Shown: positions 50,468-62,842 of the stretch, piece after piece
How positions within the stretch are numbered: the first letter of the stretch is position 1
Layout of the letters: each line of letters begins with the position of its first letter
From: Agroathelia rolfsii
Lineage: Eukaryota; Basidiomycota; Agaricomycetes; Amylocorticiales; Amylocorticiaceae
DNA: 64,000 nucleotides
NCBI GenBank assembly: GCA_018343915.1
Contig: JABRWF010000003.1
Coordinates: 1,550,001-1,614,000, forward strand
Direction: 5' to 3'
Notes under the pieces: model-generated
What the model was told of the DNA's origin: nothing
Database searches by the model: none
The model's input: the letters and a program-made list of their open reading frames with translations, nothing else
Translations under genes and position numbers: made by a program

Positions 50468-52404
50468 TCACGATTTGGATTTAATGATTTATTGTTTCAA
50501 CTATGTGCAATAATATTGTTATGTGTACACCTTATCTGTGTGTGTTGATGTCGATGGTATAGTATTTTTCTGGCTATATGCGTGTATTTTATACCATGTA
50601 TGTATTAGATACACTCAGTATATGCGTGTGTAAACGTATCGTCTTTTATCTATTTCCTGCTACGTATATAGCTTGTAGAATAGATGTACACAACAGTGGT
50701 TTTTGGATTTGATTCCAGGCTCAAAGTAGTTGTTTATGCGCACTCTTTTTTTCTCTTGTCCGCCGAGAGACAAGATCCGACCGAGTTTGACGGTTTTCAA
50801 AGAGAGTTTCAATTGTGAGCTTGAGATCCGCCCGGGGCGAATGTTTGAATACATTTAACTCCGGTTTACTCAGGACAGCTTCGGCCAATTCTATTCGAGC
50901 ATGAGAGCAGAGGAAGAAGAGTGTCGTCAACAATACACATCACGGCGACTACCTACTACATGTACATAGTATTACTGCAGAATGAAACGGATCAACACTA
51001 TTATCATTTTCTCGGAGGTACGCACGTAAGTGACTAAGCACGTGGTAATTTGAAAGCCTGCACTTTTTCTCTCTGAATCTCAAGCTGCTGGCGCTTAGAT
51101 GCGTAATGCTTTACAGCTCTAGACACTAAAGCATGGTCGATTCACTTGCGGACCCATAATATTACCTTTTTAATTTAGTATCGTGGGACTAAATTTTCCC
51201 AATCGGACCTTCAAATCTTCACGTGCTTCACGCTTAACATGCGCATCAATGCAGCTTCTTACCTTGTAGACTTGTACTCTGGTTTTGTTCTCCCTCCTCT
51301 CTCTAGCTTGTCTTGCAGATCCTTAAGTTTCATGCTTGTGCACTCACAGCCTAATTCGTCAGCTTATTACCTCTGATTCTGGTGTTTCCTCCCTTCTTTG
51401 TACTTGTCTTCTGCCAGCTGTACCTTTATCTCCATCGCCGGTTCTCCATTGTCCGTATAGGCCTGCATTCTCTCTGACATCATGACAGATTACCTTCTGA
51501 ATCCTGGCTTTATATCGAACTAATTATCTCTTAGGTTCCACCGGCGTATCTTCGTAAAGGTGTGATTTACTTCACTTGCATAGTATCTAATTCTAACTAT
51601 ATTCATGCTTGCAGGCCGACTTGCCATTTAGATGCTCAAAGACATATTAGTGCGCTTATGGTTGCTCATTCAAAGCATCACCTTTTCATTATTCGGACCC
51701 CACCGCTTCCCCTATCCATTGACTCTGTTGCTGGCTGCTTGCTCGAACCTCAACTGCTATTACCTTTTTACCTAGTTCCTAATCACATGAATACTGTGTA
51801 AATTACTGTATTGGAAGCTATCAATGATTGTTATTTTTTTGTATTATTCTGTGTGTGAACTGTGTAATAAAGTATCTGGGATAAAGAAAGCTAACAACCT
51901 AAAGTGCATATGTGATTGCTAGACAATTAGATCATTGGACAGTTGTCTGACGCTAAAAAGAGCCGTCTAACTGGTAGCGTTGTACCTAATGTCAGACATT
52001 TTTCCATCCGTCTAAACACATCAAACCGCCTGAACCAGACGTATAGACATCTTAAATTTTGCTGATGATCAACAGTGAACAAAACCGTTCATACCGGATA
52101 TCGCATGTGTATAATCCTGTCGCGCTCTCATAATGGCCCCTACTTGCACCGGCATGCCTCCTTCATGAGGCTGCTATTATGGCAGCACCCTGGCTATGCC
52201 AGTGTATTGGGCCAGCCAATTTTTGTGGCACAGGCCGACCCATAGTACCGTAATTGGACACAACTGAAATTCAGTACTAGGACAAGTTGATATGTACCGT
52301 GTAATTCTGCCAGGCTAGTCCATATAAAGGCTGTGTTATATCTGGACCTACATTGTGACCCAGCAGCCCACGCTACACACGCGCCCACAATCTCATCGTC
52401 TAGC
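50468..52404. other. Gene-free region
   Basis: About 1.9 kb. The stretch 51150-51800 is pyrimidine-rich on the plus strand and might be an old, unrecognisable element, but no terminal repeats or coding homology were found. The right end is the caspase gene promoter. Confidence 0.55.
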
Positions 52405-55186
52405 ATGTCTACAAGCCAACTACAACAGCAACCGGCGGAGATTTCTGTTGATCCTCAAGCTATAGAGCCTGGATATCATGTAGAGCTTGAAGTGTGAGTT
52501 GATGCAATCTCAACTATACCCATTGGTAATTTACCTTTTGATTAGCCATTCAAATGCACTGCCAGTGGAGACTGTCAACGGACATTTGTGAGGTTTCCAT
52601 ACCACCCCATCGATTAGTAGTCCTTAAAATCACTAATGCAAGGCTGACATGTTACAGAAACCCCCAAGAGCCTAGCTTGGAGGAGCCTGATTCTTCCGCT
52701 AACGGTAAAGAAACGCCGGTAAAGTCTGTCTAGTTCTCTTCTCGTCGTTTTACGAGCAAAACATGTTAATCTGGAGGCCCGTCCAACTTCCCGATACAGC
52801 GAAGCCCTACCGGAACCTCGATTGTTTGCCCTTGTTATTGGTATAAACAAATACAGGAAGCCTGGTCCCGAATCTGGTTTTCAAAATCTACGTGGAGCCA
52901 TTTCGGATGCAAAGCATATGGTGCAATTCTTGCGTACTAATGGTCCCCACTGGTATTCTGCTCCCTTCGGACCCGTTCCGGAAGATCGTATCGTGACATT
53001 ACTCGATCATGAAGCGACTCGAGAGCGAATCATAGATGAGCTCAGACTTCTGGCTCATAGGTCCAGTATAGGCCCTCAAGATCCTATTTTGATATACTAT
53101 GCCGGACATGGATCGGTTGCACCGGCGCCGGCACACTGGGGTGACGGATGGACAAAGAGAATCGAAATGATTGTCCCTCATGATTTCATCCGCGATCGGA
53201 CTGCCAGTGATTCCGAGAACAAGCTTGGGGCAGGAATTCATGACTTCGAGATTTCGGAAATCCTGACACAAATCGCGGAAAGAAAATCTGACAATATTGT
53301 GAGTAAATGATTTTTGGCTACAATTTTGTGATATTCTTACGCCTCCTCCCTTTTGTTTTCTACTACAGACCGTCATTCTTGACTGCTGCCATTCGGGCTC
53401 AGGCACCAGGAATGGCGATAGTGAAAACGCCCGCGGTTTCGACCTTCCTCCCGACTATCGTATTCCAAATTTCATTCAGCCTCGAGACGACTCAGGGTCA
53501 CGCGATATGCTATCCGACCCGAAAAGCCGGTACGAGGGGCTGAAGTCCCACGTCTTGCTCGCTGGGTGCAAAAAAGAAGAAATCACGAGGGAGACAGCAG
53601 AAGGCGAACCAACCCAATATGGCTATTTTACCCACAACCTTCTCAAAGTGTTTCGTAAATACGGATTGAGCTTTCTGACTTATCAGGCAACTATACTGGG
53701 TTTACCTGATGTCATGCTAGATACAAAGGGTAACATAATGTGAGGTTTTTGTGTCCTTCTATGCTTTGGTTAGCAACGCCGATAACTAGCCCGAGATTTC
53801 TAGTCACCAGCACCCTCAATGTGAAGGCTTCAACCAAAATCGTATCCTTTTCACTACCAAAACCGCCATACAACGCTCATATCTTGTCGAACCTCCTTTC
53901 TCTTATCATCAAGATATTATAATTGGCTCAAAATCTCCTCCAATATGCACCATTACCGCAGGCGATATAGATGGCATTACCGCCGGCGCCGAATTCAGGA
54001 TTTACGCAGATCATAAACTGGTAGAATCCCTCGGTATTGTCGTTGCTAATATGGTGCTAGAGGGTCACAGACGAACCATTTGCACACTGCCGACAGGCAG
54101 CAACTTGCAACTTCCATCGAACACAGAAAAATTACGTGCCGTTCTCTTCAGGGTAGGAACCGACCGACTTGTTTCTGTTCTTGTCGACAACGAAACAGAA
54201 TTCGTCCCCTTGATCAAGAAAATAGAAGAGAAGACTTCTTCTTCAAATCATGATCTTGAGCTCCAGTATTTGCGCATAACGCACAGTCTCCATGACAAGC
54301 CTGACTTTCGACTCAGTCTCAAAACTCTCGAGTGCGGTCAGCATGTCATAAAGTTCAAGATTCGCGATGAAAATTACGAGGGATCATATGCCCCTTTATC
54401 GCACGATGACAATATCACACCCGAAAACTCTGAGCGCATTCTCCACATCCTGGCTTCAGCAACCAGGTTCTTGTTTTACCTGCGTCACAAGACTCAGGAT
54501 ACGTCGGCGGAAAACATGGAATTATCTGGAAACATTACCCTGGAAATGTACAAACTAAAAAATGTGAGCAGGATAAAGCAGACTTGGGAAGTTGGTGAGC
54601 TGGTAGGCAGAGATGTGGATGATTGCTTGTGCATCAACGTCGACGAGAAAGATCCTGCTCTCAAGCTTCAATCCTCGCAGCAGTTCAGGTATGGATTTAA
54701 GATTACCAACGACAACGACCTACCGATGTATGTCGCCCTATTTTATTTCGATGTCCCCTCTTTGAGAATCCGTACGTAAAACTAACTCGTTTATCTCGGA
54801 AACGTCACTGAAGAGCCAATTCCATAGGTCAATTAGTCACATACAGTACAGCTCGCGTTTCAAATGGCGATGGAGCTATTCCACCCTACTCAGATCTTAC
54901 CGTCGGATATGGTCCCTACCTCGCTGGCAATGGTAGCAAGGAATCTCGCCCACTGATATTCGGAATTGATGATAAGGGCCTAGAGGTCAATCCTGGCTTT
55001 ATTAAGCTCTATATATCGAATGAATCTATAGGTCTCTCCTTGACACAAAATTCGCCCTTTGCCAGCGGTCGCGAGCTTAAAGAAGCCGAACTTTTGGACG
55101 TGCCACTGGTATGGAGCACGAAAACCATCTCCATCCTCCAAATGCGAGAGAGTGCCTTCAAAAGGAGCAAACCAATTAACACTTGA
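52405..55186 (+). CDS. Caspase-domain (peptidase C14) protein
   Basis: Predicted cytosolic cysteine protease of the caspase/metacaspase superfamily. The first exons are 52405-52493, 52546-52587, 52658-52718, 52777-53298 and then 53369 onward. A short Gln/Glu-rich prodomain (~75 residues) leads into LFALVIGINKY. The catalytic His is in YYAGHGS (about residue 175) and the nucleophile in DCCHSGSG (about residue 245), both intact. LLAGCKKEEITRETAEG...GYFTHNLLKVF completes the p20/p10-like fold near 53530-53660. The ~430 residues after it (MIAQQNPQCEGFNQNRILF ... SKPINT, end 55186) form a second region with repeated beta-type sequence (for example ITAGAEFRIYAD, YGFKITNDNDLPMYVALFYF). That tail resembles what follows the caspase domain in basidiomycete multi-copy caspase-like proteins; its role is unknown. 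Introns near 53665-53775 and 54775-54840. Confidence 0.82.
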
Positions 55187-56161
55187 GGAAATGCAGTACT
55201 CGATGAAAATGTTGCTAGACAAAATCAGGAGTTGTTAACAAAGCGATCATATCAATGCTATGTAACGATATTATGGATGGATAAAAATCAAGCTCCTGTT
55301 CCTGTGAATACCAGTGTAGATGTAGTCTGTAGAATATAAATACAGCCGAACACCTCTGAGGTCATGACCACCTAAGGTCATAAACATTCTAAAGGCGTGT
55401 TTCTTTCATTTCCCAATTTTGCTTGTAAAGTAGGGCATATTTTCTCACCTTTCCGACAGACTGCCTTATAAAGCATTTACTGTATCGGTCTTACCTTATT
55501 AAGCTCAATCGGCATCAGGTCACCGACTAAAACTTTCATGTATGAGTAGTCCCTCGGGCTTGTGCACTTTATCGCAAGTCTTCTAAGAGTATATTCTCCT
55601 TTGCTTGGCGTTCCCGATCATATGACCTCAGAGGAGTCCGACTATATATCTGTATGTTGAAAGTCCGTGCCTATATCAACTTAAAGATTTTGCATCACGC
55701 TTGTTTCTTGAAATGAATAGAAGCCTGAGGGAAGAACTATTCTAAATCATAATATCGGGACCCGCTCTCCCAATCTGGGAGCTACAGAGCGAAAGAGTCA
55801 TAAACAAGAACCATGACTACTAACACCAGCAAAGAGCGATTTTCTCGAACGATTTTCTAGTCCAAATGTCCTAGCTTAAAGGACCAAGCAAACTAATTGC
55901 CTGTGTGTATGCCGGTGCCAGGGTCGCCGGTACATTCGATCTCCGTATAGTCAATTATTTTAGCTTTACGCTAGTTGATGAACCTTCCACCTTCCTAGAC
56001 GGCATCCTCTGGCTACCCTCGATGTAAGCTCAGAGAAACCATTACAGTGGATTTGTTTCTTCAAGTTGGGAGTATACTTGAATCTGCCAGCGCTACACTT
56101 TGATTCCTTTTAGGCCTAATCTCTCTACGACTCGCGCAAGGTTTCCACTTTGCCTAAAGTT
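55187..56161. other. Intergenic region with MITE-like element
   Basis: About 970 bases, of which 55343-55644 is an inverted-repeat element. From about 55905 on, the sequence matches the region upstream of the second 7TM copy (from about 58410). Confidence 0.55.
55343..55644. mobile_element. MITE-like element, 23-bp terminal inverted repeats, TA flanks
   Basis: The left end CAGCCGAACACCTCTGAGGT and the right end, read on the minus strand, TAGTCGGACTCCTCTGAGGT match at most of 23 positions, with the core CCTCTGAGGTCAT identical. Flanking TA dinucleotides (55341-55342 and 55645-55646) look like a target duplication. The 302-base interior has no coding frame. A non-autonomous pogo/Tc1-type element is the best reading. 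Confidence 0.6.
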
Positions 56162-57387
56162 ATGTCAGTCACCGATACTCTGGCTGTGGGAACTTACATA
56201 CTGGAAGCATCCTTTTATGGTAAATCAAGAATCACGGTATACTGCCGTTTTACTTTGGATGTGTTTTTTGAACTAAAGTTTTCAAGTTACCTATGTTATC
56301 CTTTTCGGCTACACCATATGCTTTCTTTGGAGCCGTAGACAGTATACCACTCATGGAACCATAAGAGCGATTGGCACCGCACTCTGTCTCTTGTTTATGC
56401 TAGCAACGGCACACATGATCATCTCGTTATACTTGCTTTCTCTCAACGTCCTCACTGCTTCAACAATGTCCAACCAATCGCCAATGTAATACTACGGAGA
56501 GAAGGATGCCCGCCTAACTGTAATTCTGACAATCCTTTGGGCTACAATCACGGTCCTCGCTGACAGCCTTCTTGTAAGTATATATATTGGCGAAGCCTTT
56601 CAAGTTCGTGGAATCACTCCCTAAATTATACATATTTCAGGTATGGCGTGGTTGGATGCTCTGGAATAAAAAATTATGGATTGTCCTTGTGTTTCTCTAC
56701 TAGAGTCATCATTTGCTGGTAAGACCCACGAGAACATAATCCGACTCGGTGCACTTTTTCTCTTTTTCTAACGTGTAATCAGTCAGTACTATCGGTCATA
56801 CACTCGTATCTTTAAGGAAGCCATCCAATGTTTTGCTCAGTACTGCTAATGCGGCCTGGTTCATGAGCGCAAGTATCCTGTCTCTTTCCACCAACATACT
56901 AGCATCCGGCCTCATCTCGTTCCGCATTTATCAAGCCGGACATCAAATCCCCGGCGCCAACGGTCTCGCTCGGCGTGGAATGAAATACCGACGACTGCTA
57001 TGGATATACCTTGAGTCTGGCAGCATCTATCCCACAGTGGTGGTAATATCTCTTCCCCTCTACTTTTTAAGTTCACCCTCCTGGTGGCTTGTCGTTACAG
57101 TATCTTCGCAAATTGCAGGGATGATGCCTACCCTCATGATCCTCGCTATAATTTTAGCCGGCCACTCCTTGTCAGAAAGCACTATGATCGACCCATACTG
57201 TACGGATCCTAACTCATATGCAACATCCACATGTTCGGGACGAAACAATTGCGGAAATCTCGGAGTAGGCACCGAAAGTCTATCCCAGCTAACAATCATT
57301 GAAAGCGGGTCGGGATTTCAGGTTCATGCGGCAAAAGAATCGGAAGGGTATAACTCCAACGAATCGATATCCTTTCACGGTGTATAA
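56162..57387 (+). pseudogene. Fungal 7TM protein, dead copy
   Basis: Left member of the duplicated pair. It begins MSVTDTLAVGTYILEASFY and keeps the intron pattern of the intact copy at 58654. Two lesions break it. The codon that is CAA in the other copy (LPIQHYG) is TAA here (56487-56489), a single C-to-T change. A one-base deletion near 56697 shifts the frame just after WNKKLWIVLVF. The last exon is still open (SASILSLSTNILASGLISFR to the end at 57387), so decay appears recent. Two lesions argue against a sequencing error. Confidence 0.78.
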
Positions 57388-58653
57388 TGGCCATTATACG
57401 TATTTTATTATTCATTTCTTCTGTTTATTATTACCAGCTATTTATTTAATCATCCAATTGCTATTCATCTCTGAGGTCACTCATGATTAAGACCGGCCGA
57501 GTAAACATGTCAATGGGACAGCACAATCACAGTTTGGTTTGCTCTAATTTTAAGCAAGCTATATATACTAAGAGGTGTCATGATTTAGCCCACCCTAGTC
57601 AGATGTTTGACTGGTTTCTACATCTGTAATGAGAGCACAGCACTGGCAGATCCAATAGTCTGCGCGCTCCAAGATAGAGCTCGATATAATGCTCCACTAT
57701 ATTTGCTTACTGAGCTTAATCAAGCGCAACCAGCTTACCAGGATCGTCATACATTTAGTTGGCAATATTTGACTTGAGCTCGACTTTTCGATTCCTCTTC
57801 TCCCTGACCTTTTTTTTTTTTAGTCTCCGAACCAAATTTTCAAGCGTTTGAAAACGAGATGTAGATGATGTCATTTGACTGCTAGTATCATGAGCCTTGA
57901 CTGCTGTCGCTGTGGTTTCATATGGCCACCGTTGATAGTTGCGGCCTGTGCTACTACCGCATTTGAATTGGAGAGTCAAATCTAGCTCGGGCTGGGACAG
58001 TGCCGTGACACGATTTGCAACTTATAGATGTCTGAGTCAATTTTTATATTGACTTACCAGTGGTGGTTATTTTTCCGAGAATCAAGGGCGGTTCATATGC
58101 GGTATGATATACCTTCAAGTTCGTACAGCTGGCTAAAACCTCTTATATTGCACACGGATAAGTTTAGCTTGTGAATTTTTAAGACAGAAACGGATTTGCA
58201 ACTCTGGTCAAGTGATAGTACCGCAGCGCATGAGATGAAGAAGAGTGTCAATGCGCAGTCCGTCAGGCGCATCAGGGTTGAAAAATGAGACAGATCAAAT
58301 GGATCGAACATCGGCCCAGGACTCGGTGTCATACCCACCTGTGGAAAATGGTTCAAGCGCTCAACCCCTCAAGCTCAAGCCTTAACTTAAAGTGCAATCA
58401 ACTTGCTTACGCATATGCCAGGGTCGTCGGTAGACATTTAATTGGTCGTCCTGGAATTATTTTATACTAGTTGAGCCTTCCAGCTCCTAGGCGACTCGGG
58501 CATCATCTTTTGGCTGCCCTCAACCATTACAGTGAGCTTGTTTCTTGGTAAGTACGCTTTAATCTGCCAGTGCTACGGCACCTTGGTCCCTTGGGCACTT
58601 CATCTCTTACTCGACCGGCTTACTATGTTCGAATATTTGATCTGCTTAGTGCT
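57388..58653. other. Region between the duplicated 7TM copies
   Basis: About 1.27 kb of diverged sequence, repeated downstream of the second copy. It contains a possible small secreted ORF on the minus strand (58093-58272) and otherwise nothing recognised. Confidence 0.5.
58093..58272 (-). CDS. Possible small secreted protein fragment
   Basis: A 59-codon frame starting MRLTDCALTLFFISCAAVLS, which looks like a cleavable signal peptide, followed by a short Cys-containing part. It may be the first exon of a decayed gene, as nothing convincing follows on the minus strand. Chance is possible. Confidence 0.2.
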   Translation of the reverse strand: MRLTDCALTLFFISCAAVLSLDQSCKSVSVLKIHKLNLSVCNIRGFSQLYELEGISYRI

Positions 58654-59853
58654 ATGTCGGTCACCAATACTCTTGCTGTGGGAACTTACATCCTGGAAGC
58701 ATTCCTCTATGGTAAATCAAGAGTCATTGTACATTACTGTTTCACTTGGCTATACATTCAAACTGAAGTATCCAAGGTACCTATCTAATCCTTTTCGGCT
58801 GCACCATGTGCTTTGTTTGGAACCGTCAACAATATACTACTCAAGGAACCGTAATAGCGATAGGCGGCGCGCTCTGTCTTTTGTTCATGCTGTCAACCGC
58901 AAACATGATCATCTCGCTATGCTTGCTTTTTCTCAATGTTCTCACTGCACCGACAGTGTCCAACCAGTTGCCAATACAACATTACGGAAGATATGAGGCT
59001 CAACCAAACGTATTCTTGATGGGCATTTGGATCACAACCATGGTTATCGCCGACAGCCTTATTGTGAGTATATTGATGAGATCGTTCAGTTTCGGCATCA
59101 CTCTAATTAGACATAATTCAGGCTTGGCGTGGCTGGGTGCTTTGGAATAAAAAATTATGGATTATTCCCGTGTTTGTTGTACTAGAAGTATCTTTTGTTG
59201 GTGAGTCTCGCGACAATACAATTGGTACATTTTCTCTCTGATCCATATCAGTTTGTGCTATCGGTTATATTCTAGTGTCCCTACAACAGCCACCCAGAAC
59301 TTCGCTTAGCACCAGTAATATTACCTGGCTTATGAGCATGAGCTTCCTGTCTCTTTTCACCAACGTACTAGCATCAGGCCTCATCTCATTTCGCATTTAT
59401 CAAGCCGGACGCCAAATCGCTGGTGCCAATGGCACCGTTCGTAAAAGGAAATACCAAAGTTTGCTATGGGTATACCTCGAGTCTGGAAGCATCTATCCTA
59501 CGGTGCTAATTATCTCTATTGTGCTTTATTTCTCGGGTTCACCCTTCTGGTGGCTTGTTACTATGATCTTCCCCTATGTTGCAGGGATGATGCCCACCCT
59601 TATGGTCCTCGCTGTACTCTCGGCCGGTCGTTCTTTGTCGGAAAGTACCACGACCAACCTATACTACACGGATCCTAACTCGTGCATAGCACCCACGAGA
59701 TCACGGCGGAGCAATGGAAACCGCCTCGTTGTAGGCACGGAAAACTCCATACAGCTGACAATCCTCGAAAGTGAGCCGGAACTGCAAGTTTGCGCGGTGC
59801 AAGACTCCGAAGGGTACAAGTCCACCGGGTGGATAACCTCTCCTGATGTGTGA
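58654..59853 (+). CDS. Fungal 7TM membrane protein, intact copy
   Basis: Exons 58654-58711, 58777-59063, 59122-59200 and 59252-59853 join in frame to 341 residues. Seven hydrophobic segments are visible, with the motif WRGWVLWNKKLW between TM3 and TM4, SGLISFRIYQAGRQ after TM5, and a ~70-residue polar C-terminal tail. This matches a large family of uncharacterised basidiomycete 7TM proteins (DUF-type) thought to be receptor-like; no ligand is known. The acceptor at 58776 was chosen over one seven bases earlier because only it keeps frame (FLYG then TYLILFG). The upstream leader also contains open sequence, so a longer N-terminus cannot be excluded. The neighbouring copy at 56162 is dead. Confidence 0.75.
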
Positions 59854-60810
59854 TGATTGTTACACGTAACTTATTATTGATTTCGCTTGTTTATTTACTA
59901 ATGATACAATGGTCATTATCATTTCTGGGATCACCAGAGTTCAAGACTAGGTCAGTGAAAACACGGGATGCATGGAGCTAGCACGTTTGTATTAGGTTTG
60001 GCCACAGGCAAGCTAGATGTGGAACAATGCATCAGGATCCGGCTCTCCCTAGCTAGATGTTTAATTGGTTTTTAGACTTAAAATGACCACATCAGGCTCA
60101 ACGATCTGCGCATTTCGAGACAGAGGAAGACAGAGCCCGGTATACTGCCACCCTAGATTGTCCTGAGGCAAGTATGTAAGATATTTCACCAGATCTACGG
60201 GATTATCTGCTACCCCATGTTTCTACTAGGCTTAAAATGCAACCCACTTATCAGCATCGTTATGCACTTGGCTTGCAGTATCTGACTTGAGCACAACTTT
60301 CTGAATCCTCCTTATTCGCTACCTGTTTCTCATGGCTCCGGACGAAATTTCCAGGTATTTGAAGACGAGGTGTGATAGATGAGGTTGTTGGGTTTCCGAT
60401 ATCATGAGCCATAACAGCAGTCAGTGTCGCTTTAGAGAGCCACCGACGGCAGTTGCAGTGAGCCGATTTTATAGTGCAGTAGTACGCTGAAGTCTACAGG
60501 TGTCATACATTGGCCCCTTATGCATTCTATCCATCGCCTCAGGTTGCCATTTTCGATATTTGCTCTGTGTTATATTGACGTGGCTATAGGGACCTACACT
60601 CCACTAACACTCATTTATATTAAATCTAGAAACGTGCTCGAGGGAAACTTCAGGGTACACAAGGCTTCTTTCTCCCTCGCCTTCCCCCACACGGCAGCCG
60701 ACCGGCCAATTAATTGACACCGAAGCTGCAGAAATCACCAAACGCACATAGTGCAGAGCCAATGAATGGATCAACATGATGTCATATTTACACTTATGAT
60801 GATAATACAT
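59854..60810. other. Intergenic region downstream of 7TM gene
   Basis: About 960 bases. Up to about 60500 it matches the region after the dead 7TM copy. No gene recognised. Confidence 0.55.
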
Positions 60811-62466
60811 TCAACCTAGCCCCGCCATGCGCTCGAACCAGGCCACGAGCGCGGCTACACGGCGTACGCCAGCGTCGCTCGCACCGAGTCTCAGGTCCGG
60901 TCTGAGGGCACGCAGAACATTGTTATTGTCGTTCCTATTCCGTGTGCTGGTGGTAGGCTCAGGCATGGTGCGGTAGCAGATCGTCAGGCGCGAGTTGAGG
61001 TTGGGTGAAGCTGTTAGGGTAAACGATTGCTGTTTTTGTTGTTGTTGATTGAAAAACGGACCGCTGGGATCCGCCGGTATAGTGGGCGATATATCTAATT
61101 CCATAACAAGAAATGGGTGTTAGCATAACGACTCAGAAGAAGAAAAAACTCTCACTTTCAAGATATACCACATCTCCCCTCTTAACCCCTCCTGCTTCGA
61201 GAACGTGTTGGTGTTGTTTTTGTTGACGTCCAACAGGCACTAGCATCCCTCCACTGCCGCTAGCCCAGACATCTGCCAGCTCACGCCACACCACAAGACG
61301 CGCGAGGCCAGCATCGTCATCGGCAAGCACAAGCTTCAGAAGCGAAACACTCGTCCCTGCTTGCGGACCGCGCCGGAGTCGGATCGTCTGTGGACCGTCG
61401 ACTTCGAGGACGGTGACAAGGAGATTGGCTTTGGCGTTGCTACCTTTGCCTTTGTTTTGGCCTTGGCCGCCAGTGCGAGTGGCTGGATTGGCGAGAGAAG
61501 AAAGAGAGGAGAGCGTGTGCATGCTGAATGTGAAGCGGGGAAAGTGTCCAATGCTAGTGTTCCCCACGACAGAGGCGTAAGCAGCCGTATTTGAAATCGA
61601 TATGGAGTTGTCTGTGCTGAGCAGGGTAGCGGTGGATGAAGCAATAGAGGAAGATGATTTATTTTCTTGTGAAACGAAGAACGACGTTGTAGTGGTCATT
61701 CCCGTTGTATCTGCGTTTTGTACACCACCGGCTGTTCTGCAGAGCAGCGCCGATATGTTGCTGGTGTTTTTAACGTAACTCCTTTGGCTGATAGACGCAG
61801 GTGTCTCAGCCTGTGACGATGAAGCGAGCAGCATACTCGAGCCGCGGTGCTCAGGCCTATCATTCTGGGCTAGGCAATCTGCTGGTGGAGGAGGGATGGC
61901 GAGTGCAGAGGGTGAAGGTGAAGTACTGGCAGAAGAATTATCGTACGTTGGAGGCCAGGATATCACAGTCGTTTCATCGCGTCCTGAAGTGAGTAGTATA
62001 ACGGACCAGCAAGTAGAACCATGACCTGAGGAACAATCTTCAAAGGAAGGAAGGAAAGGGTAGGCGAACCTGGCCTGCTATAGTCATCCCAGCCCGATTC
62101 ATCACCACCCTCAGCGTCTAATTCGAGTAAAGTAGTCTCCAGTTGCCTCTGGCGTTCTTCCTCGTCTTCAGCATCATCATCGTCGTTGAATATGACATTA
62201 CGGTAGAGCAATGATATACGCCTGCTCGCTTCTTCAAACGTCCCAGGTGGCAAAAAAGACGATGGTTCAGCATCAGCAACAGAGAGGTTGTTGTTCGTGA
62301 TAGGCGTAGTAGCAGGTGAAGGATGTACGGTGCCCGCTTTGCCTTTTGGTGAGTTGATGATCGTTTCATTCCATGAGTATGTCAAGTGCCGGCCAGATCT
62401 GAGTTGGCTGGTAGTGGGTGCTCCTTGAAAGACGATGAACTTTTTAGCATCGTTAGACATAATCAT
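60811..62466 (-). CDS. OB-fold-like protein, possibly Shieldin-2 OB1 type
   Basis: Start ATG 62466 (or 62460). The N-terminal third is Ser/Asp/Glu-rich. After an intron comes a long Ser/Thr/Asn-rich linker, then ordered sequence: LLVTVLEVDGPQTIRLRRG, AGTSVSLLKLVLADDDAGLA, RLVVWRELADVW, and GVKRGDVVYLE. This succession of beta-strand-like segments ending in a KRGDVV turn is typical of an RPA-like OB fold. Fungal proteins with a domain like the first OB fold of Shieldin subunit 2 look similar. The last exon (ISPTIPADPSGPFF ... MAGLG) carries RLTICYRT and would finish the domain. If the comparison holds, the role is single-strand DNA binding or repair; that is inference from a fold-like pattern, not from conserved catalytic residues. 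Confidence 0.5.
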
Positions 62467-62842
62467 TGTCAGCGTAAATTTGAGCGCGTTGAGACATGAA
62501 GCTGAAGTTTATGTATGTTCGTTCATGGACGACGAGATCAAAGTTCACGCTGATCACTAACTCGCAGAGGAGCTTCCGCTAGTCTTCACTCCGCTCTTCC
62601 ACGGTCGGGCAGAATATATGCGCTTGCGGGACATAGACAAGAACAGATCTGGATAAAACAAACTACAGGTGATTACTGTATATGCCTACATGGAGTACAG
62701 GTGGATTTTTCTTCTAGGAATACAAAGAGAGGAGGAAGAGTACAGGGAAGTCCGTTGATGTTTCTCAAACAGGTTTTTTAGACAAGAAATGGCGATCACA
62801 GGTTCTCCACCACATACAAACAGCACCAATTTCTCGGGTGCA
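62467..62842. other. Spacer between PDC 3' end and the OB-fold gene
   Basis: About 375 bases; both genes are on the minus strand, so this includes the OB-fold gene promoter region and the PDC 3' end. Nothing else recognised. Confidence 0.5.

Larger units (their letters stand above)
55905..60500. repeat. Tandem segmental duplication, unit about 2.5 kb
   Basis: Two diverged direct copies: left about 55905-58080, right about 58410-60500. Each holds, in order, a GCCAGGGTCG-like block, a shared leader with TTTGTTTCTT and AATCTGCCAG, the 7TM reading frame with the same four-exon structure, and a downstream non-coding block with matching words such as ATCATGAGCC and TTGAAAACGAG/TTGAAGACGAG. Boundaries are approximate. 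Confidence 0.7.

Noticed and set aside
51150..51800. Pyrimidine-rich stretch suspected to be an old transposon
   Set aside because: No terminal repeats, target duplication or coding homology could be found.
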